From contig NZ_CP187259.1 of NCBI RefSeq assembly GCF_049676595.1, positions 2,418,001 through 2,482,000 of the forward strand: a stretch of DNA of 64,000 nucleotides, in the 5' to 3' direction. This stretch comes from Methanocella_A sp049676595. Lineage in GTDB: Archaea > Halobacteriota > Methanocellia > Methanocellales > Methanocellaceae. Position numbers and translations under genes: made by a program. The number at the start of each line of letters is the position of its first letter. Within the stretch, counting starts at the first letter, position 1. The notes below the pieces were generated by a model. It ran no database searches and was not told the DNA's origin. It worked only from the letters and a program-made list of their open reading frames with translations. Shown piece by piece: positions 36,975 to 44,656 of the stretch.

Positions 36975-37424
36975 CTACCTCAGGTAGTAGTTACCTGAGT
37001 TCATAGCAGCCTTTCGCTTGTTTTGAACATAGAGACCACCGAGTATCAATGCTGCAGCTCCGAGTCCGATCCACATCAGAGTCGAGTCATCACTCTGGAC
37101 CGACAGTTCTCGTTCTCGTAAGACCTGATTCATTCTGTACCGGGTAGAAATAGATCGTCTGTCGACGACATCCATTTGCCTGCTCTTGGGCATACTGCCT
37201 TCCCCATGAATCCGGTTATGGTGGCAATCCTCGCACACCAGGAGCAAGTTGCCTGCCGAATTTAGGTCAACAGAGCCGTCAGCCGTATGGACCTCGGTGA
37301 TATGATGTACATCTTCGGAGCGTTTCTTACTACATACCTCGCAAATAGGTATGATTTGCCTGAGCTCGTCCTTTAGGGACGGAGTTAGATTGTTTCGGGT
37401 CATTTGGCTAAAGTTTTTGAACAT
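36975..37424 (-). CDS. HNH nuclease-like protein with C-terminal membrane anchor, copy 1 (149 aa)
   Basis: The HNH/zinc core reads CEVCSKKRSEDVHHITEVH, then NSAGNLLLVCEDCHHNRIHG, giving CxxC...HH...N...CxxCH. It should nick or cut DNA with a metal held by the ββα fold. Residues about 113-132 (LMWIGLGAAALILGGLYVQN) form one membrane helix followed by a basic KRK tail, so the nuclease would sit on the cytoplasmic face. I use the ATG at 37424, which has GGAGATGA about 6 bases before it; the longer frame uses TTG. It is divergently transcribed from a zinc-ribbon gene, and the pair is duplicated about 1.9 kb away. Confidence 0.82.
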   Translation of the reverse strand: MFKNFSQMTRNNLTPSLKDELRQIIPICEVCSKKRSEDVHHITEVHTADGSVDLNSAGNLLLVCEDCHHNRIHGEGSMPKSRQMDVVDRRSISTRYRMNQVLRERELSVQSDDSTLMWIGLGAAALILGGLYVQNKRKAAMNSGNYYLR

Positions 37425-37472
37425 TGATGTCATCTCCAATTTTCTTTTTAAGATGATGCAATTAGTTGTTTA

Positions 37473-37492
37473 GTAACATATAAATATGTTAC
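37473..37492. promoter_or_regulatory. Palindromic promoter/operator, copy 1
   Basis: GTAACATATAAATATGTTAC: two perfect 9-base arms around a 2-base centre that contains a TATA-like ATAAATA. It lies between the divergent HNH and zinc-ribbon genes, 49 bases from the HNH ATG and 54 from the zinc-ribbon ATG. It is followed by a CGTGACA extension. Confidence 0.7.
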
Positions 37493-37545
37493 GTGACAAG
37501 CTATATTATACAACTGCATAGATAATTGATAGCTGGAGAAATCGT

Positions 37546-37971
37546 ATGGCCACTCAATGCCCAGTATGTTCGAAGATCACAGCCCATAACTACAGAACTG
37601 TATGGAAACAGCTTACCGCATCCACGTGGCAATTTACTGTAAAATTCCGCTGCCAGAACTGCGGTCACCGCTTTAGTATTATCTTCAACACAGTCCCATC
37701 AAAGAAGTTCCGCAGGCTGGTAGGGATTGATCCTGAGAAACAAACATATCATGCAATATACCGACAGTGGGGCCTCACCAGAAATAAGTACAGCTGCGGC
37801 TACGATAAGACCATCCTGTTAGTCGACATCAAAGACTCGAACGGCAACCTGGTCAGAGGTCACCACTGGTTCCGCTCAAATGGGTACATCGAGTCACTGC
37901 AGTTGCAACCCGGCGATAGCGTTAAGTTTACGGCGAAGCAGGTTACGATCGAGAATGGCTACGTATTTTAA
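37546..37971 (+). CDS. Zinc-ribbon protein with OB-like C-terminal domain, copy 1 (141 aa)
   Basis: An N-terminal zinc ribbon is formed by CPVC (residues 5-8) and CQNCGHRF (near 45-50). The C-terminal half is beta-rich (TILLVDIKDSNGNLV, SLQLQPGDSVKFTAKQV), which resembles an OB-type or beta-barrel domain, so binding to single-stranded nucleic acid is plausible. There is no catalytic motif. The start follows CTGGAG about 8 bases upstream. It is divergent from HNH copy 1 and shares the palindromic promoter. A second copy is at 39432-39944. Confidence 0.7.
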   Translation: MATQCPVCSKITAHNYRTVWKQLTASTWQFTVKFRCQNCGHRFSIIFNTVPSKKFRRLVGIDPEKQTYHAIYRQWGLTRNKYSCGYDKTILLVDIKDSNGNLVRGHHWFRSNGYIESLQLQPGDSVKFTAKQVTIENGYVF

Positions 37972-38792
37972 GTGATATGCCTTTTGGCAGATAGCTCAAG
38001 TTTATTATCCGCAGTCAGCAAAGTCATCTGGTGTATTGCAATCGCATTTAGCTTTACAAGACGCTCACACTGGGAGAGATTTTCATTGATGAAGTGCGCA
38101 TTTAGGTTTTCGAGGTTGGAAAGGCACACAAGCTGTGATATGTCAGCGTAATCCCGTATGTTACCGGTTTTATCCGGGTTGCTGTCCCGCCATTCTTTAG
38201 CGGTCTGCCCAAAGAGCGCCATGTTTAGGATATCCGCTTCTGAAGCATATATCCGGTTGATCTGCGGTTTTTCGAGTTCCGCCGGGATCAGGTTCTCTTT
38301 AATCGCATCGGTATGAATCCGATAGTTGATCTTCGCCAGGTTACGCCGGATATCCCAGCCTAGCTGCTTACGCTCATCCTCTTTGAGACGCTGGAATTCC
38401 TTTATGAGATAAAGTTTGAATTCGACAGAAATCCATGAAGCAAACTCAAACGCGATATCCTTGTGGGCGAATGTGCCCCCATACCGCCCGGCTTTGGAAA
38501 CAAGACCGATAGCATTGGTCTTCCCGATCCATTGTTTCGCCGTGAGGACGAAACTGTTAAGTCCTGACTGCTTTCTAATCCCATCGAATTCGATGGGATT
38601 AAAAGCCGGGTTGTTGAGCTGTTCCCAGATACCAAGGAATTCGATTGTATTGCGGTTCCTCAGCCAGTTCTGGATTATATAGTCAGTCCTCTCGGGGTCC
38701 TTGTATCGTGCGATATCAGTGATGCTGATGTAGTCCTCATCGTTCATCAGGTATACGGCGACTTCTTTGTTCAGAACGCTGATCTTATCCAT
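37968..38792 (-). CDS. KilA-N domain protein (274 aa)
   Basis: KilA-N is a DNA-binding domain common in phages and large DNA viruses. The family pattern is visible as DEDYISITDIARYKDPER, IIQNWLRNRNTIEFLGIWE, LTAKQWIGKTNAIGLVSKA and GRYGGTFAHKDIAFEFASW, followed by SVEFKLYLIKEFQRLKEDE. The C-terminal ~120 residues match the ORF-tail often found in prokaryotic KilA-N proteins. The gene sits between two copies of the HNH/zinc-ribbon pair and is bracketed by a 14-base direct repeat (gatatgccttttgg at 37974 and 38862), which suggests insertion. Confidence 0.88.
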   Translation of the reverse strand: MDKISVLNKEVAVYLMNDEDYISITDIARYKDPERTDYIIQNWLRNRNTIEFLGIWEQLNNPAFNPIEFDGIRKQSGLNSFVLTAKQWIGKTNAIGLVSKAGRYGGTFAHKDIAFEFASWISVEFKLYLIKEFQRLKEDERKQLGWDIRRNLAKINYRIHTDAIKENLIPAELEKPQINRIYASEADILNMALFGQTAKEWRDSNPDKTGNIRDYADISQLVCLSNLENLNAHFINENLSQCERLVKLNAIAIHQMTLLTADNKLELSAKRHIT

Positions 38793-38856
38793 TGGATATC
38801 CCCGATATGCTCATCCCGAAGGCGCTTATTATTTAAACAATTGATTATCGGGCTTA

Positions 38857-39309
38857 TTAAAGATATGCCTTTTGGGGTACTGAGTTCATAGCAGCCTTTC
38901 GCTTATTTTGAATGTAGAGAGCGCCAAGTATCAATGCTGCAGCCCCGAGTCCGATCCACAGCAGAATAGAGTCATCATTCTTGACAGACATTTCCCGTAC
39001 TTGCAAGACCTGATTCATTCTGTACCGAGTAGAACTATATCGTCTATCAACGATATCCCGCTGTCTGCTCTTCGGCATGTTGCCTTCACCATGAATCCGG
39101 TTATGGTGGCAATCTTCGCACACCAGGATCAGGTTGCTCGCACTATTCAGGTCAACCAAGCCGTCTGCCGTGTGGACCTCGGTGATGTGGTGTACATCTT
39201 CAGAGCGTTTCTTTCTACATACCTCGCAAGTAGGTATGATTTGCCTGAGCTCGTCTTTTATCGACTGAGTCAGGTTGTTTCGAGTCATTTCGCTATAGTT
39301 TTCGAACAT
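38857..39309 (-). CDS. HNH nuclease-like protein with membrane anchor, copy 2 (150 aa)
   Basis: This is a close paralogue of the protein at 36975-37424. It keeps CEVCRKKRSEDVHHITEVH, the CEDCHHNRIHGEGNMPKS block and the membrane helix ILLWIGLGAAALILGALYIQ. The last residues (VPQKAYL) differ from copy 1 (GNYYLR) because the 14-base repeat that flanks the KilA-N gene forms the end of this gene. The ATG at 39309 is preceded by a GGAGATGA-type ribosome-binding site. It is divergent from zinc-ribbon copy 2. Confidence 0.82.
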   Translation of the reverse strand: MFENYSEMTRNNLTQSIKDELRQIIPTCEVCRKKRSEDVHHITEVHTADGLVDLNSASNLILVCEDCHHNRIHGEGNMPKSRQRDIVDRRYSSTRYRMNQVLQVREMSVKNDDSILLWIGLGAAALILGALYIQNKRKAAMNSVPQKAYL

Positions 39310-39358
39310 TTGATGTCATCTCCAATTTTCTAATTAAGATGATACAATTACTTGTTTA

Positions 39359-39378
39359 GTAACATATAAATATGTTAC
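39359..39378. promoter_or_regulatory. Palindromic promoter/operator, copy 2
   Basis: The 20-base palindrome GTAACATATAAATATGTTAC is identical to that at 37473, followed by the same CGTGACAAGCTATA. It is at the same distances from the HNH ATG (50) and the zinc-ribbon ATG (54) as copy 1. Confidence 0.7.
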
Positions 39379-39431
39379 GTGACAAGCTATAATCCACTAT
39401 TACATAGACAATTGATAGCTGGAGAAATCGT

Positions 39432-39944
39432 ATGGCCACCCAATGCCCGGTATGTTCGAAAATCACAGCCCATAACTACAGGACAATATGGAAACAGCTT
39501 ACTGCATCTACGTGGCAGTCTACCGTGCAATTCCGCTGCCTGGACTGCGGGCACCGCTTTAGTACTATCTTTAAGACAGTCCCACCAAAGAAATTTCGCA
39601 GACTGATTGGGATCGATCCAGAGAAACAGACATACCATGCCACCTATCAGCAGTGGGGCCTCGTCCGCAACCAGTTCTGCTGCGGCTACGATAAGACCAT
39701 CCTGCTGGTCGACATCAAAGACTCGAACGGCAACATGGTCAGAGATCACCACTGGTTCCGCTCGAACGGGTACATCGAGTCACTCCAATTGCAGCCCGGC
39801 GATACCGTCGAGTTTACGGCAAAGCAGGTGATGCTTGCCAAAGGCTATAAAGGCAGAGACCCAGTAGCGAGGGCCCAATCTCCGCAAGTCAAAATGCCAG
39901 GGCTGGTGATGGAAGGGATTTCTAAGATACTGCAAGAGACATAA
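39432..39944 (+). CDS. Zinc-ribbon protein with OB-like domain, copy 2 (170 aa)
   Basis: It is highly similar to the 37546 gene over 135 residues, with CPVCSKITAHNYRT, FRCLDCGHRFSTIF and SLQLQPGDTVEFTAKQV. It then carries an extra ~30-residue tail (GYKGRDPVARAQSPQVKM) absent from copy 1, either because copy 1 is truncated by the KilA-N insertion or because this copy read through into new sequence. It is divergent from HNH copy 2. The function is unknown; nucleic-acid binding is inferred. Confidence 0.7.
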   Translation: MATQCPVCSKITAHNYRTIWKQLTASTWQSTVQFRCLDCGHRFSTIFKTVPPKKFRRLIGIDPEKQTYHATYQQWGLVRNQFCCGYDKTILLVDIKDSNGNMVRDHHWFRSNGYIESLQLQPGDTVEFTAKQVMLAKGYKGRDPVARAQSPQVKMPGLVMEGISKILQET

Positions 39945-39965
39945 AGGGCAGCGAAATGCTTATGT

Positions 39966-40000
39966 TTTAGGAACATAATCCTAAGGATTATGTTCCTAAA
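39966..40000. repeat. 35-bp near-perfect palindrome covering the start codon of the DUF234 ATPase gene
   Basis: Arms TTTAGGAACATAATCCT and AGGATTATGTTCCTAAA are perfect 17-base reverse complements around one A. The ATG at 39990 lies inside the right arm, so mRNA that includes the left arm could fold and hide the start. A related palindrome follows the gene at 41396-41428. Confidence 0.85.
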
Positions 40001-41393
40001 ATTCATCAACCGGACTGCGGAACTGGAACAGCTAAACAGGGCCCATTCCGCGGAAGGTTTTCAATTCATCGTCATCTACGGCCGGAGGCGAGTGGGTAAA
40101 ACCGAATTGATAAAGCGCTTCATCAGTGGTAAAAACGCAATTTATTTCCTCTGCGACAAAAGCGGCACAGCCCCCAACGTCGCCAGGCTCAAGCTGAAGA
40201 TCTCCGAATTCCTGGACGAGCCGGCGATCGCTACGGATGATCCGGGAGAAATATTCTCGTACTTTGCCCGCAAAGCCCCATCCGATACGGTCATCGTCTT
40301 CGATGAGTTTTCCTACTTGATCGAGAAAGATGATGCTATCCCCTCGATCTTCCAGAGAGTCATCGATGAAACGCTCAAGGACACCAATATGACTCTGCTC
40401 CTCTGTGGCTCCAGTATCAGCCTGATGATCGACGGCGTCCTCGCGCACAAGAGCCCCCTATACGGGAGAAAGACAGGTCACATGAGGCTGGCGCCACTCG
40501 CCCTTAAGGACATCAGGGAATTTTTCCCATCCTTCACCCGGGAAGAGCTGATCAAGACTTACGCAGTGCTCGGTGGAGTGCCATTTTACCTGGCTAAGTT
40601 CAAGGATGGCGTAGATGTCAGGGACAACATTAGGGCGCAAATCCTCGATAAAAACGGCGCGCTCTACGAAGAGACAGATTTCCTGCTCCGGGAAGAGCTG
40701 CGCGAGCCTGACGTGTACAAGACAATCGTGGCCGCTGTGGCCGCCGGCGCGACGAGGGTCACGGAGATCGCAGATAAGTGTCAGATGAAACCTAATGATC
40801 TGGACAGATACCTCAAGGTTCTCTGCCGGCTGGGCATCGTCCGAAAAGAGAGCCCGGTCACCGATCTCTCCGGCAAGGGCAAGGCATCGCGATACGTCAT
40901 CGATGACCCGTACTTCGCTTTCTGGTTCAGGTTCTGCGAGCCCCGGAAGGCTGACCTGGAGATCGGTGATACTACGATCGTCGAGCGCCTGCTGGACAGA
41001 GATTTTAACGCTTTTGTCGGCAGTGCTTTCGAGAAGATCGTCAGGGAGGAACAGTTAAGAAAGCTTGAGCGGGGCAGGTTTACAGATATCGGCCGGTGGT
41101 GGGGCTACCACCAGGAAGCAGGCCAGCGGAAGGAGATCGAGATAGACGCCGTAGGCCTCAACAGAGAAACCGGTGAAGCTGGCTTCTTCGAGTGCAAGTG
41201 GAAAGAGCTGAGTTTGAGAGAAGCCAGGACAATCCTGGAGGAACTAAAGCAGAAGGCCACATATGTCGAGTGGCAAAACCAGAGCCGCAAAGAGGTGTAT
41301 GGCATATTCGCCAGAAAAATTTATAGAAAGGATAGTTTACGCGAAGACGGGTTCATCGCCTACGATCTCGACGATCTACAATGGACTAAGTAA
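39990..41393 (+). CDS. Archaeal ATPase with C-terminal DUF234 nuclease-like domain (467 aa)
   Basis: This belongs to the archaeal STAND-type ATPase family. Features are the N-terminal FINRTAELEQL motif, Walker A YGRRRVGKTELI near residue 33, Walker B VIVFDEFSYL near 102, LLLCGSSISLM (sensor), a winged helix around 240-290 and a DUF234 domain at the C-terminus. That domain contains EIDAVGLN and GFFECKWKEL, a PD-(D/E)xK-like arrangement near 385-405. Such proteins are abundant in archaea, often mobile, and probably bind DNA; the function is not established. The start codon lies inside a palindrome and the stop is three bases before a second, related palindrome. Confidence 0.88.
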   Translation: MFLKFINRTAELEQLNRAHSAEGFQFIVIYGRRRVGKTELIKRFISGKNAIYFLCDKSGTAPNVARLKLKISEFLDEPAIATDDPGEIFSYFARKAPSDTVIVFDEFSYLIEKDDAIPSIFQRVIDETLKDTNMTLLLCGSSISLMIDGVLAHKSPLYGRKTGHMRLAPLALKDIREFFPSFTREELIKTYAVLGGVPFYLAKFKDGVDVRDNIRAQILDKNGALYEETDFLLREELREPDVYKTIVAAVAAGATRVTEIADKCQMKPNDLDRYLKVLCRLGIVRKESPVTDLSGKGKASRYVIDDPYFAFWFRFCEPRKADLEIGDTTIVERLLDRDFNAFVGSAFEKIVREEQLRKLERGRFTDIGRWWGYHQEAGQRKEIEIDAVGLNRETGEAGFFECKWKELSLREARTILEELKQKATYVEWQNQSRKEVYGIFARKIYRKDSLREDGFIAYDLDDLQWTK

Positions 41394-41395
41394 CA

Positions 41396-41428
41396 TAAGG
41401 AGCATAATCCTTAGGATTACGTTCCTAA
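41396..41428. repeat. Palindrome after the DUF234 gene, related to the one at its start
   Basis: TAAGGAGCATAATCCT and TAGGATTACGTTCCTAA form imperfect arms that match the upstream palindrome (39966-40000) with a few changes. It begins three bases after the stop codon, so the gene is exactly bracketed. Confidence 0.8.
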
Positions 41429-41489
41429 TTTTTTAGTCCCGCAAAACATCAAAGAAGATTAATAACATTCATTGATACATATTAAAGTT

Positions 41490-41511
41490 ATCATTGATAA
41501 TTATCAATGAT
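41490..41511. promoter_or_regulatory. 22-bp perfect palindrome upstream of the MNT/HEPN genes
   Basis: The halves ATCATTGATAA and TTATCAATGAT are exact reverse complements. It lies 86 bases before the MNT start, upstream of a TATA-like TTTATATT at about 41553. A regulator operator is likely; which protein binds is unknown. Confidence 0.6.
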
Positions 41512-41596
41512 TAGTCGGCCATACAGGTTATAGATACATACCCACCATTATTTTATATTCGCAGATTGCATAATAGGAATTGATTAGGGATTACAT

Positions 41597-41995
41597 ATGG
41601 ACGCTGCAACTCAAGAAGACCTGAAAACTATACGTGAGGTTATCTTAGAGGAGCTTAACGACGTAGAAGCGATCTACCTGTTCGGAAGCGTAGCAAAGGA
41701 AACTCAAAATGAAAAAAGTGACTACGATATTTTGATATTTGTAAAAAAATACCCTGCGGATAAATTGAAAATTATATCGAGGATCAGATACAACCTTCTG
41801 GGAAAGATAAAAAGACCCCTTGAAATTTTCATGCTGGATGTTAATGATCTGAACTATCCATCTCCTTTCCTGTATGAGGTTTACCACAACAATAAGCTGC
41901 TCCATGGTAAAAATATTATAATTCGGTGCAGAGAAGCCATCAGCAAGATGAAGCCCCTGGTTTTAAATGGGGTAAAAGTTGGGTATTATGTCTAG
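41597..41995 (+). CDS. MNT-type nucleotidyltransferase, antitoxin of an MNT/HEPN pair (132 aa)
   Basis: The minimal nucleotidyltransferase motif GSx(12-13)D-x-D is seen as GSVAKETQNEKSDYDI at about residues 31-46, with LEIFMLDV giving the third acidic residue. MNT proteins of type VII toxin-antitoxin systems inactivate HEPN RNase partners by AMPylation. Its stop overlaps the ATG of a HEPN-like frame (TATTATGTCTAG), as is normal for the pair. The HEPN partner carries an in-frame stop at its codon 13. Confidence 0.85.
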   Translation: MDAATQEDLKTIREVILEELNDVEAIYLFGSVAKETQNEKSDYDILIFVKKYPADKLKIISRIRYNLLGKIKRPLEIFMLDVNDLNYPSPFLYEVYHNNKLLHGKNIIIRCREAISKMKPLVLNGVKVGYYV

Positions 41996-42491
41996 TTTAG
42001 CAGAAGCCCGAGCTGTAAGATATTAACTCGATGCATCATATGATAAGTCCTTAATAGACGCTGCTATTAAAGAAAATATCCCCTCTTTAGCGTTGTTCCA
42101 CATGGAGCAACTATGCGAGAAATCAACGAAAGCCTGCCTGGCGATATTGAGCATTTTAATCACGAAAGAGCACGGTTTTAGCTACTATGTCGAAGCAATC
42201 CTGATACCTGAAACAGGACCGCTGAAAACAGATTTTGAAAGATTATTGCCCGAGCTAAGTGAAATCGAAACCGTTTATATCTCTTCCAGATATGGGGTCG
42301 ATTCGTATGGACGGGTCACTCTGCAAGAATACCAGCAAAAGGATACAGTCCGACTCAAAAATGCATCTCTGGAATATCTCGAGCTGTCTTTCAGGTTTAT
42401 TGAATCAAAATGTGGTAAGCAATTACCGAGAGCGAAAGATGAACTTTTAAAGTACTTTAAATCGAGTTATTCTGAGTTCATAACGAGATAG
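41988..42491 (+). pseudogene. HEPN-domain protein with in-frame stop (partner of MNT)
   Basis: From ATG 41988 the frame reads MSSLAEARAVRY and then hits TAA at 42024-42026. It continues in the same frame to 42491 with LDASYDKSLIDAAIKENIPS, MEQLCEKSTKACLAILSI, RYGVDSYGRV and a helical tail. That layout matches HEPN proteins, in which Rx(4-6)H is the RNase motif; here the motif region reads SRYGVDSYG without a clear His. An ATG at 42093 could give a 132-residue shortened protein lacking the first helix. Either the gene is dead or only the short form is made. Confidence 0.65.
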
Positions 42492-42725
42492 ACAGAAAAT
42501 ATTGCTTATATACTTCGATCCATTATCCTAAAATCAGAAGAATTAGATACTTTAGGAAATCACCTACCTGTATGCTGATATGTTCCCTTATGTACCTTCC
42601 CATCTCTCTTTTATAATATTTCACGGAGCAGCATGAATCTTCCCGACTTTCCCTAAACCACCGGTACATTATTTGCCTCAACATGTATAGTTTCACAGAT
42701 CACAATTATCAATAATTTTTGAGTA

Positions 42726-42745
42726 GTAACATATAAATATGTTAT
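42726..42745. promoter_or_regulatory. Palindromic promoter/operator, copy 3
   Basis: GTAACATATAAATATGTTAT differs from copies 1 and 2 only in the last base and is followed by ATGACA. It lies 98 bases before the likely TTG start of the DUF2130 remnant. Confidence 0.65.
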
Positions 42746-42823
42746 ATGACATTTATACAATACATTAAGTAATAAGTGCCTGCACTTAAAGCCCAGGCAC
42801 AGACATCATGGGAGGTATTTGCA

Positions 42824-42985
42824 TTGTCAGATCAGATCATCAGGTGCCCGCAGTGTAGCTGTGAAACCCAGTTAGATGAAGCACTCTCAGCCCAGATCCG
42901 CCAGCAGCTCGACCAGGACCTGTGCGAGGAATACAAAATAAAGCTGGCCGAAGAAAAGCGAAAGAGTAGGAGCTGCTATGGCTAA
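42824..42985 (+). pseudogene. DUF2130-like protein, N-terminal fragment (53 aa)
   Basis: The product begins MSDQIIRCPQCSCETQL and continues ALSAQIRQQLDQDLCEEY then KIKLAEEKRKS. This is the zinc-finger plus start of the coiled coil typical of DUF2130 proteins, which are normally around 400 residues. A GGAGG stands about 9 bases before the TTG at 42824. The frame ends after 53 residues, overlapping the next gene by 8 bases, so this looks like a truncated remnant, though it could be expressed as a small protein. Confidence 0.5.
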
Positions 42986-43454
42986 GTCCCTGTCCAGAGC
43001 AGATAAAGAACAGCTCAGCGCTATGTGGGATTTCACGCTGCCGGAAGCAGAGCGGATCAAAGCGTCGATTAAACTGGCAGATTCGGGCAACAGTGATCTG
43101 GCATCGACCTTCGTCGAGCTTATCCGGCTTGATCGATCTCCGGCGATGCGCAGATCAGCCGTTGCGGCACTGGGCAGGATCGCAAAGGTTTCTTCGGCGG
43201 ATATGTCGGTAGTCAGGACACTGGAGAGGATAATGGTATCCGATCGGGACCCGGCTGTCAGGAGCGAAGCAGAGATCGCTTTAAGCAAGATCCTGAAGCG
43301 ATGTGAAAGTTTGAGCGTAGCCGGCAAACGTGGGTCGGCCGGTAAGAGAAGTGGCAGCGGCGGAGCGGGAAAATGTTCCGCCAGCGTAGAGGGAGACAAA
43401 TCCTGGGTCATAGACAGTGATCTGGTGCGCCAGAGCTTGAAAGGGCCGGGATAA
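42978..43454 (+). CDS. HEAT-like repeat protein (158 aa)
   Basis: Residues 20-115 contain two or three HEAT-like helical pairs (PAMRRSAVAALGRIAKV, DPAVRSEAEIALSKIL). The pattern RxxAxxALG with Asp-Pro turns suggests a protein-binding surface. A Gly/Ser/Lys-rich linker follows (near 120-135) and then DKSWVIDSDLVRQSLKG. It overlaps the DUF2130 fragment by 8 bases and is probably transcribed with it. Possible regulator or adaptor; no catalytic motif. Confidence 0.6.
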   Translation: MAKSLSRADKEQLSAMWDFTLPEAERIKASIKLADSGNSDLASTFVELIRLDRSPAMRRSAVAALGRIAKVSSADMSVVRTLERIMVSDRDPAVRSEAEIALSKILKRCESLSVAGKRGSAGKRSGSGGAGKCSASVEGDKSWVIDSDLVRQSLKGPG

Positions 43455-43485
43455 GTCGATTAAGATTATTACAGGAGGAGTTGAA

Positions 43486-43935
43486 GTGGCAAGTTTAGAT
43501 TCCATTTACTACGTATTTAAAGCAAGCAATAATAACTGGATCAACGAAGGGCTGGACAAACCCCTGTTCGAGATATGGGTGGGCTCGGGAGACCGGGAAT
43601 GGCTGGAGGTGCATTATACGGCGATGGGACTCAGTCCGCTGGAGCACGTGACGCGCTTCGTGCCGGAAGGACCCAACATGGCTGCTTCCCTCGTGGATGC
43701 CTGCATCCTGTTCTACCCGGCACACTTCAAGGCTTGCGAGTCCCTGGAGAAGGTCAGGCAGGCGCTTGAAGCTCAGGTTGCTGGAACAGGTTTCCTCGAC
43801 CTGGACGTTGCAGATCAGACATTTCTGGCAGCATGGAAAGCGCTGAGAGAAGAGGCGATGCAGAAGATGCCGGGGCTCAAAGTGTGTAAAACGAGGTTTG
43901 AACAGGTGGAGAGATTTAGCGAAATACAATGTTAA
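43486..43935 (+). CDS. Conserved-looking protein of unknown function (149 aa)
   Basis: A GTG at 43486 is preceded by GGAGGAG about 7 bases upstream, a strong ribosome-binding site. The product starts MASLDSIYYVFKASNNNWI and contains LFEIWVGSGDREWLEVHYTA and ACILFYPAHFKACESLEKVR. It is a soluble alpha/beta protein. I do not recognise the family. It follows the HEAT-like gene by 31 bases on the same strand. Confidence 0.6.
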   Translation: MASLDSIYYVFKASNNNWINEGLDKPLFEIWVGSGDREWLEVHYTAMGLSPLEHVTRFVPEGPNMAASLVDACILFYPAHFKACESLEKVRQALEAQVAGTGFLDLDVADQTFLAAWKALREEAMQKMPGLKVCKTRFEQVERFSEIQC

Positions 43936-44106
43936 GCACCCGGCAGTTTAGGGAAGTCAGTAGATATACGGGAACTGATGCCACATCCATGGTATATAAG
44001 TGGGAAGGTGTCAAAATTTTTTATATCTATCTATTTTTCTTGTAAATGTAATAAAGTATATAACTTATGGAGCCAAAATCAGTAGTTGAGTACCATTCGA
44101 AAGGTT

Positions 44107-44370
44107 ATGGTGAGTAGAACGAGAAAAGTATATAATGTGAAGAGGGCGAGTCTCATGTATATGGAGCCAGTGTCTGGTAAGAAGTACCGTGCAAATTTCA
44201 TCGTGACAAAAGATATAAAAGGGAATCTTTGTGCGGCAGACATGGAACAGGGTATTTTTACCGATGGCCTTACAAAAGAGGAATTGGTAAAAAACATACG
44301 CGAGGCAGTTGAGGTCGCTTTTGATATCGACTCATACCTCGAAGCCGAAATTCGCATAAAATATGCTTAA
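44107..44370 (+). CDS. hicB: HicB-like antitoxin (87 aa)
   Basis: HicB-type domain: KKYRANFIVTKDIKGNLCAA, ADMEQGIFTDGLTKEELV and NIREAVEVAFD match the strand-strand-helix layout of HicB antitoxins. I use the ATG at 44107, with AAAGG upstream; the longer frame starts at TTG 44086. A TATA-like AGTATATAAC lies at about 44053. The stop overlaps the HicA start. HicB usually represses its own operon. Confidence 0.7.
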   Translation: MVSRTRKVYNVKRASLMYMEPVSGKKYRANFIVTKDIKGNLCAADMEQGIFTDGLTKEELVKNIREAVEVAFDIDSYLEAEIRIKYA

Positions 44371-44656
44371 AAGTGCCCTGTTATTTGGTGGTTTTTTGGT
44401 CAGCGTGCCGCTTCCAGTAGTAAAGGGCAAAGAGTTGCGGCGATTTATTGAAAGGAGAGGTTACGTCCTCGTAAGTGTCAAAGGAAGCCATTTTAAGTTC
44501 AGGCGTAAGGACAGTAAAGGGTTCAAAATCATCATCCCCATACACGGTAATGAAGAAATTGCTGATGGAACACTTGAGAATATCATTAGATATCTTGCAT
44601 TAAATGAAGGTTTGTCAGAAGATGATATCAGACGAGCTATCAGCGATGAGTGTTAA
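44363..44656 (+). CDS. hicA: HicA-family mRNA interferase toxin (97 aa)
   Basis: The HicA core is intact: LPVVKGKELRRFIERRGYVL, then VKGSHFKFRRKDSKG with the catalytic His in GSHxK/F context, and IIIPIHGNEEIADGTLENII. HicA cleaves mRNA and is silenced by HicB. The ATG at 44363 overlaps the hicB stop; a GTG at 44405 would give an 83-residue protein with the more typical start (MPLPVVKGKEL). This pair looks functional, unlike the HicA at 0.8 kb. The 190 bases after it hold no gene. Confidence 0.85.
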   Translation: MLKSALLFGGFLVSVPLPVVKGKELRRFIERRGYVLVSVKGSHFKFRRKDSKGFKIIIPIHGNEEIADGTLENIIRYLALNEGLSEDDIRRAISDEC

